Assembly: GCA_007922305.1 (NCBI GenBank)
Contig: ML677341.1
Coordinates: 71,261,925-71,325,924 of the forward strand
Source of the DNA: Dermatemys mawii
Lineage: Eukaryota; Chordata; Testudines; Dermatemydidae
Direction: 5' to 3'
DNA: 64,000 bases
The translations under genes and the position numbers were made by a program. The first letter of the stretch is position 1; each line of letters starts with the position of its first letter. This document shows positions 62,421-64,000 of the stretch, one piece after another. Under the pieces are notes generated by a model. The model saw only the letters and a list, made by a program, of their open reading frames with translations, made no database searches and was not told the origin of the DNA.

Positions 62421-62689
62421 CCTCAGTCATTACGGACGGCGAGCTGTCAATGATGGGGAATGAGTATGGCTTTCGTGTCCCGAGTAGCCTTCGCAGCCAA
62501 CTGGAGAATCTCAGCGGTCAGATACTCCAGTACCGCAGCCATATATAGTCTGGGGCTGTGGCACCTACCCGCTTAGCATAACGACCTTGCCGAAGCAGAC
62601 GGTATACACGGCCAACTGGAAACTGCAGCCCAAGAGCGAGACTTCGTTTTAGCCCGCACTTTACCGCCCTGCTTTCCTCCGCCCGACAG
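62421..62689 (-). pseudogene. Histone H2A pseudogene, truncated
   Basis: Minus-strand H2A homology from the N-terminus ([18 protein letters not shown]) to about residue 92 (near the acidic-patch NDE). The start codon is changed from ATG to CTG (62,687-62,689). A frameshift follows at about residue 18, and further changes hit the GRV..YA region. The C-terminal third and the 3' stem-loop are missing; homology ends near 62,421 in unrelated AT-rich DNA. The divergent promoter remains on the other side. It cannot make H2A. Confidence 0.95.
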
Positions 62690-62819
62690 TATGAAGCAAA
62701 AAAATATTAAATGCACCTCACTCAAAAAAAAAAAAAAAGCGTTTATCTCTCCTCTCTTTTTACAATGAAACGCTTTATGATAGGATAAAAAGTTCACAGA
62801 TCAGTCAACATCTCGTGGG

Positions 62820-62925
62820 AATGAAGATCTAACTTTAACCAATGGTGAGGTAGGATGTCAAAGCTTGTATGTCTAACAGCCAATAGTAAACCAAGAAAAG
62901 AAATCCCCTAATTTGCATTGATAGT
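62820..62925. promoter_or_regulatory. Relic H2A-H2B promoter with octamer
   Basis: CCAAT at 62,839-62,843 and 62,880-62,884, and octamer ATTTGCAT at 62,911-62,918. The last CCAAT-to-octamer distance is 31 bp, exactly as in the functional promoter (9775 to 9806). The H2B-side TATA box is missing and no H2B follows. Confidence 0.85.
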
Positions 62926-62929
62926 GCGG

Positions 62930-64000
62930 CGGACGCCATTGTTCTGTTGTTTTTTTGGTTTAACTAGAAAAAGATGGTTACTTTTAGGACACTTCGTCTC
63001 TAACGCAGGAACATGACTCGTTTTAAACGTGCCATTTAGTGCAAGACACTCATAAAATTTGAAAGCACCCTGGCTAAAATACATTTTTTTACGTATAATT
63101 TCTGTATATAAGATATCGAAACTGTTAATTGCATGCTTGACCACCGGTATTTAACGTTCCCGCAGCAAGCTTCTCACGGGAATACTGATTTAAGGTGTCC
63201 TTCCCCCTTATTTGGTTTATGAACTATGCTTATAAATAAAAGCGCTCACACCATAAGAGATCTACTTTAACTAGTATTCGTGATTAAATCGAGGCATCTA
63301 AAAGGCTGCCTAAATTCTCCCATGATTTTAAGATATTAAGATTATTTTAGTTGGTTATATATGTTGCCAGGACAATTTAATATAAAACAAGTACACCGTT
63401 TTCTTGATATTAGAAGGGCAGATGTTGTGTTACAGCAGAGATTCCCAGACTGGGGGTTAAGACCCCTCCAGGGTCTGCAGGTTATTCGTGGTCAGATCTA
63501 GGAGATAACGGTCTCCAAACGGATGGCGAATCTGTTTGTACTGTAAATCCAACAAGAAACCTTGGGCAATAGTTTTGTACCGAATGCATATTCAAAACCA
63601 TCCCCGCGATAGACCGAGAGGGCGTTTCGGGAGCTCCTTTAACTGGTAAAATAGGGCAGGTTGAGATTGGGCAAGTATTGCACAGCGCGATGTTTGCACG
63701 CATGCAAAACGGTTTATCGTCGACCAATCCTTGTACAGTGAGGGCTTTTCAAATGTACGAAAGGGTTTAACCACCTCCCAGATACAAAGGGGGGGGGGGG
63801 GGGGGGTTTGCCTGTAACTTCACCAACAGCTTTGCTTCTCTGACTATCCTGGCTTTTGCCACTTGGAGACTGAAGCCGATGTGCCCCCCCCCGCCCCTTA
63901 CATATACGACAAAGCTGTGCCTTTTCCCGCGCGCTCCCCAAACCGTGGACTGTGTAGAGACAATATTTCGCTCCCCAGTTCCGTAATTTGGAAAAATAAC
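62930..64000. other. No gene; possible H3-promoter relic near 63,722-63,760
   Basis: GACCAATCCTTGTACAGTGA and GGGCTTTTCAAATGTACG at 63,721-63,759 match the 40,237-40,270 site and the H3 upstream motif. It is followed by 18 consecutive G (63,789-63,806) and no H3. The fragment at 63,440-63,480 looks like a repeat end. Confidence 0.45.

Noticed and set aside
62930..63200. H2B remnant downstream of the relic octamer
   Set aside because: Read in all plus-strand frames and found no H2B block; the sequence becomes unrelated straight after the octamer.

Overview
The window is vertebrate nuclear DNA and holds part of a replication-dependent histone gene cluster. The intronless histone genes end in the canonical 3' stem-loop (GGCTCTTTT-A/C-AGAGCC) and lack poly(A) logic. 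The gaps are filled with CR1 LINEs, hAT-type MITEs with 8-bp target duplications, a PIF/Harbinger element and a tRNA-derived SINE. That repeat mix, as I remember it, points to a turtle (Testudines). The species call is inference; the histone cluster is read directly from the sequence.

Layout. 1-9 kb is repeat-rich DNA without genes. At 9.1-10.4 kb a divergent H2A(-)/H2B(+) pair shares a 340-bp promoter. H1 (copy A) is at 12.0-12.7 kb on the minus strand. 14.3-27.7 kb is a pile of degraded transposons, including a CR1 in antisense split by three later insertions. At 27,713-36,187 lies the most striking structure: a nearly perfect inverted duplication with about 4.0-kb arms and a 485-bp spacer. 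Each arm carries one H4 and one H3.2 gene, giving H4>H3> <H3<H4. H1 (copy B) is at 40.9-41.5 kb and sits in an older, diverged direct duplication of about 2.3 kb that also contains H1 copy A. 44.8-51.3 kb is a nested transposon stack: a dead Harbinger element with a solo-LTR-like insertion, abutting a Gypsy pol fragment cut by two hAT elements. 51.8-62.4 kb is more repeat debris. At 62.4-62.9 kb there is a dead H2A with its divergent promoter still recognisable (octamer and CCAAT spacing retained) but no H2B.

Function. The intact genes (H2A, H2B, H1 x2, H4 x2, H3.2 x2) supply all five histone classes for S-phase chromatin assembly. Their mRNAs are expected to be processed by SLBP and U7 snRNP at the stem-loops. 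Broken pieces (the H2A relic and several H3-promoter-like fragments without a gene) show a birth-and-death history. By contrast, the H4/H3 palindrome looks either very young, homogenised by gene conversion, or an assembly artefact. All comparisons were made by eye; no alignment or database search was run.
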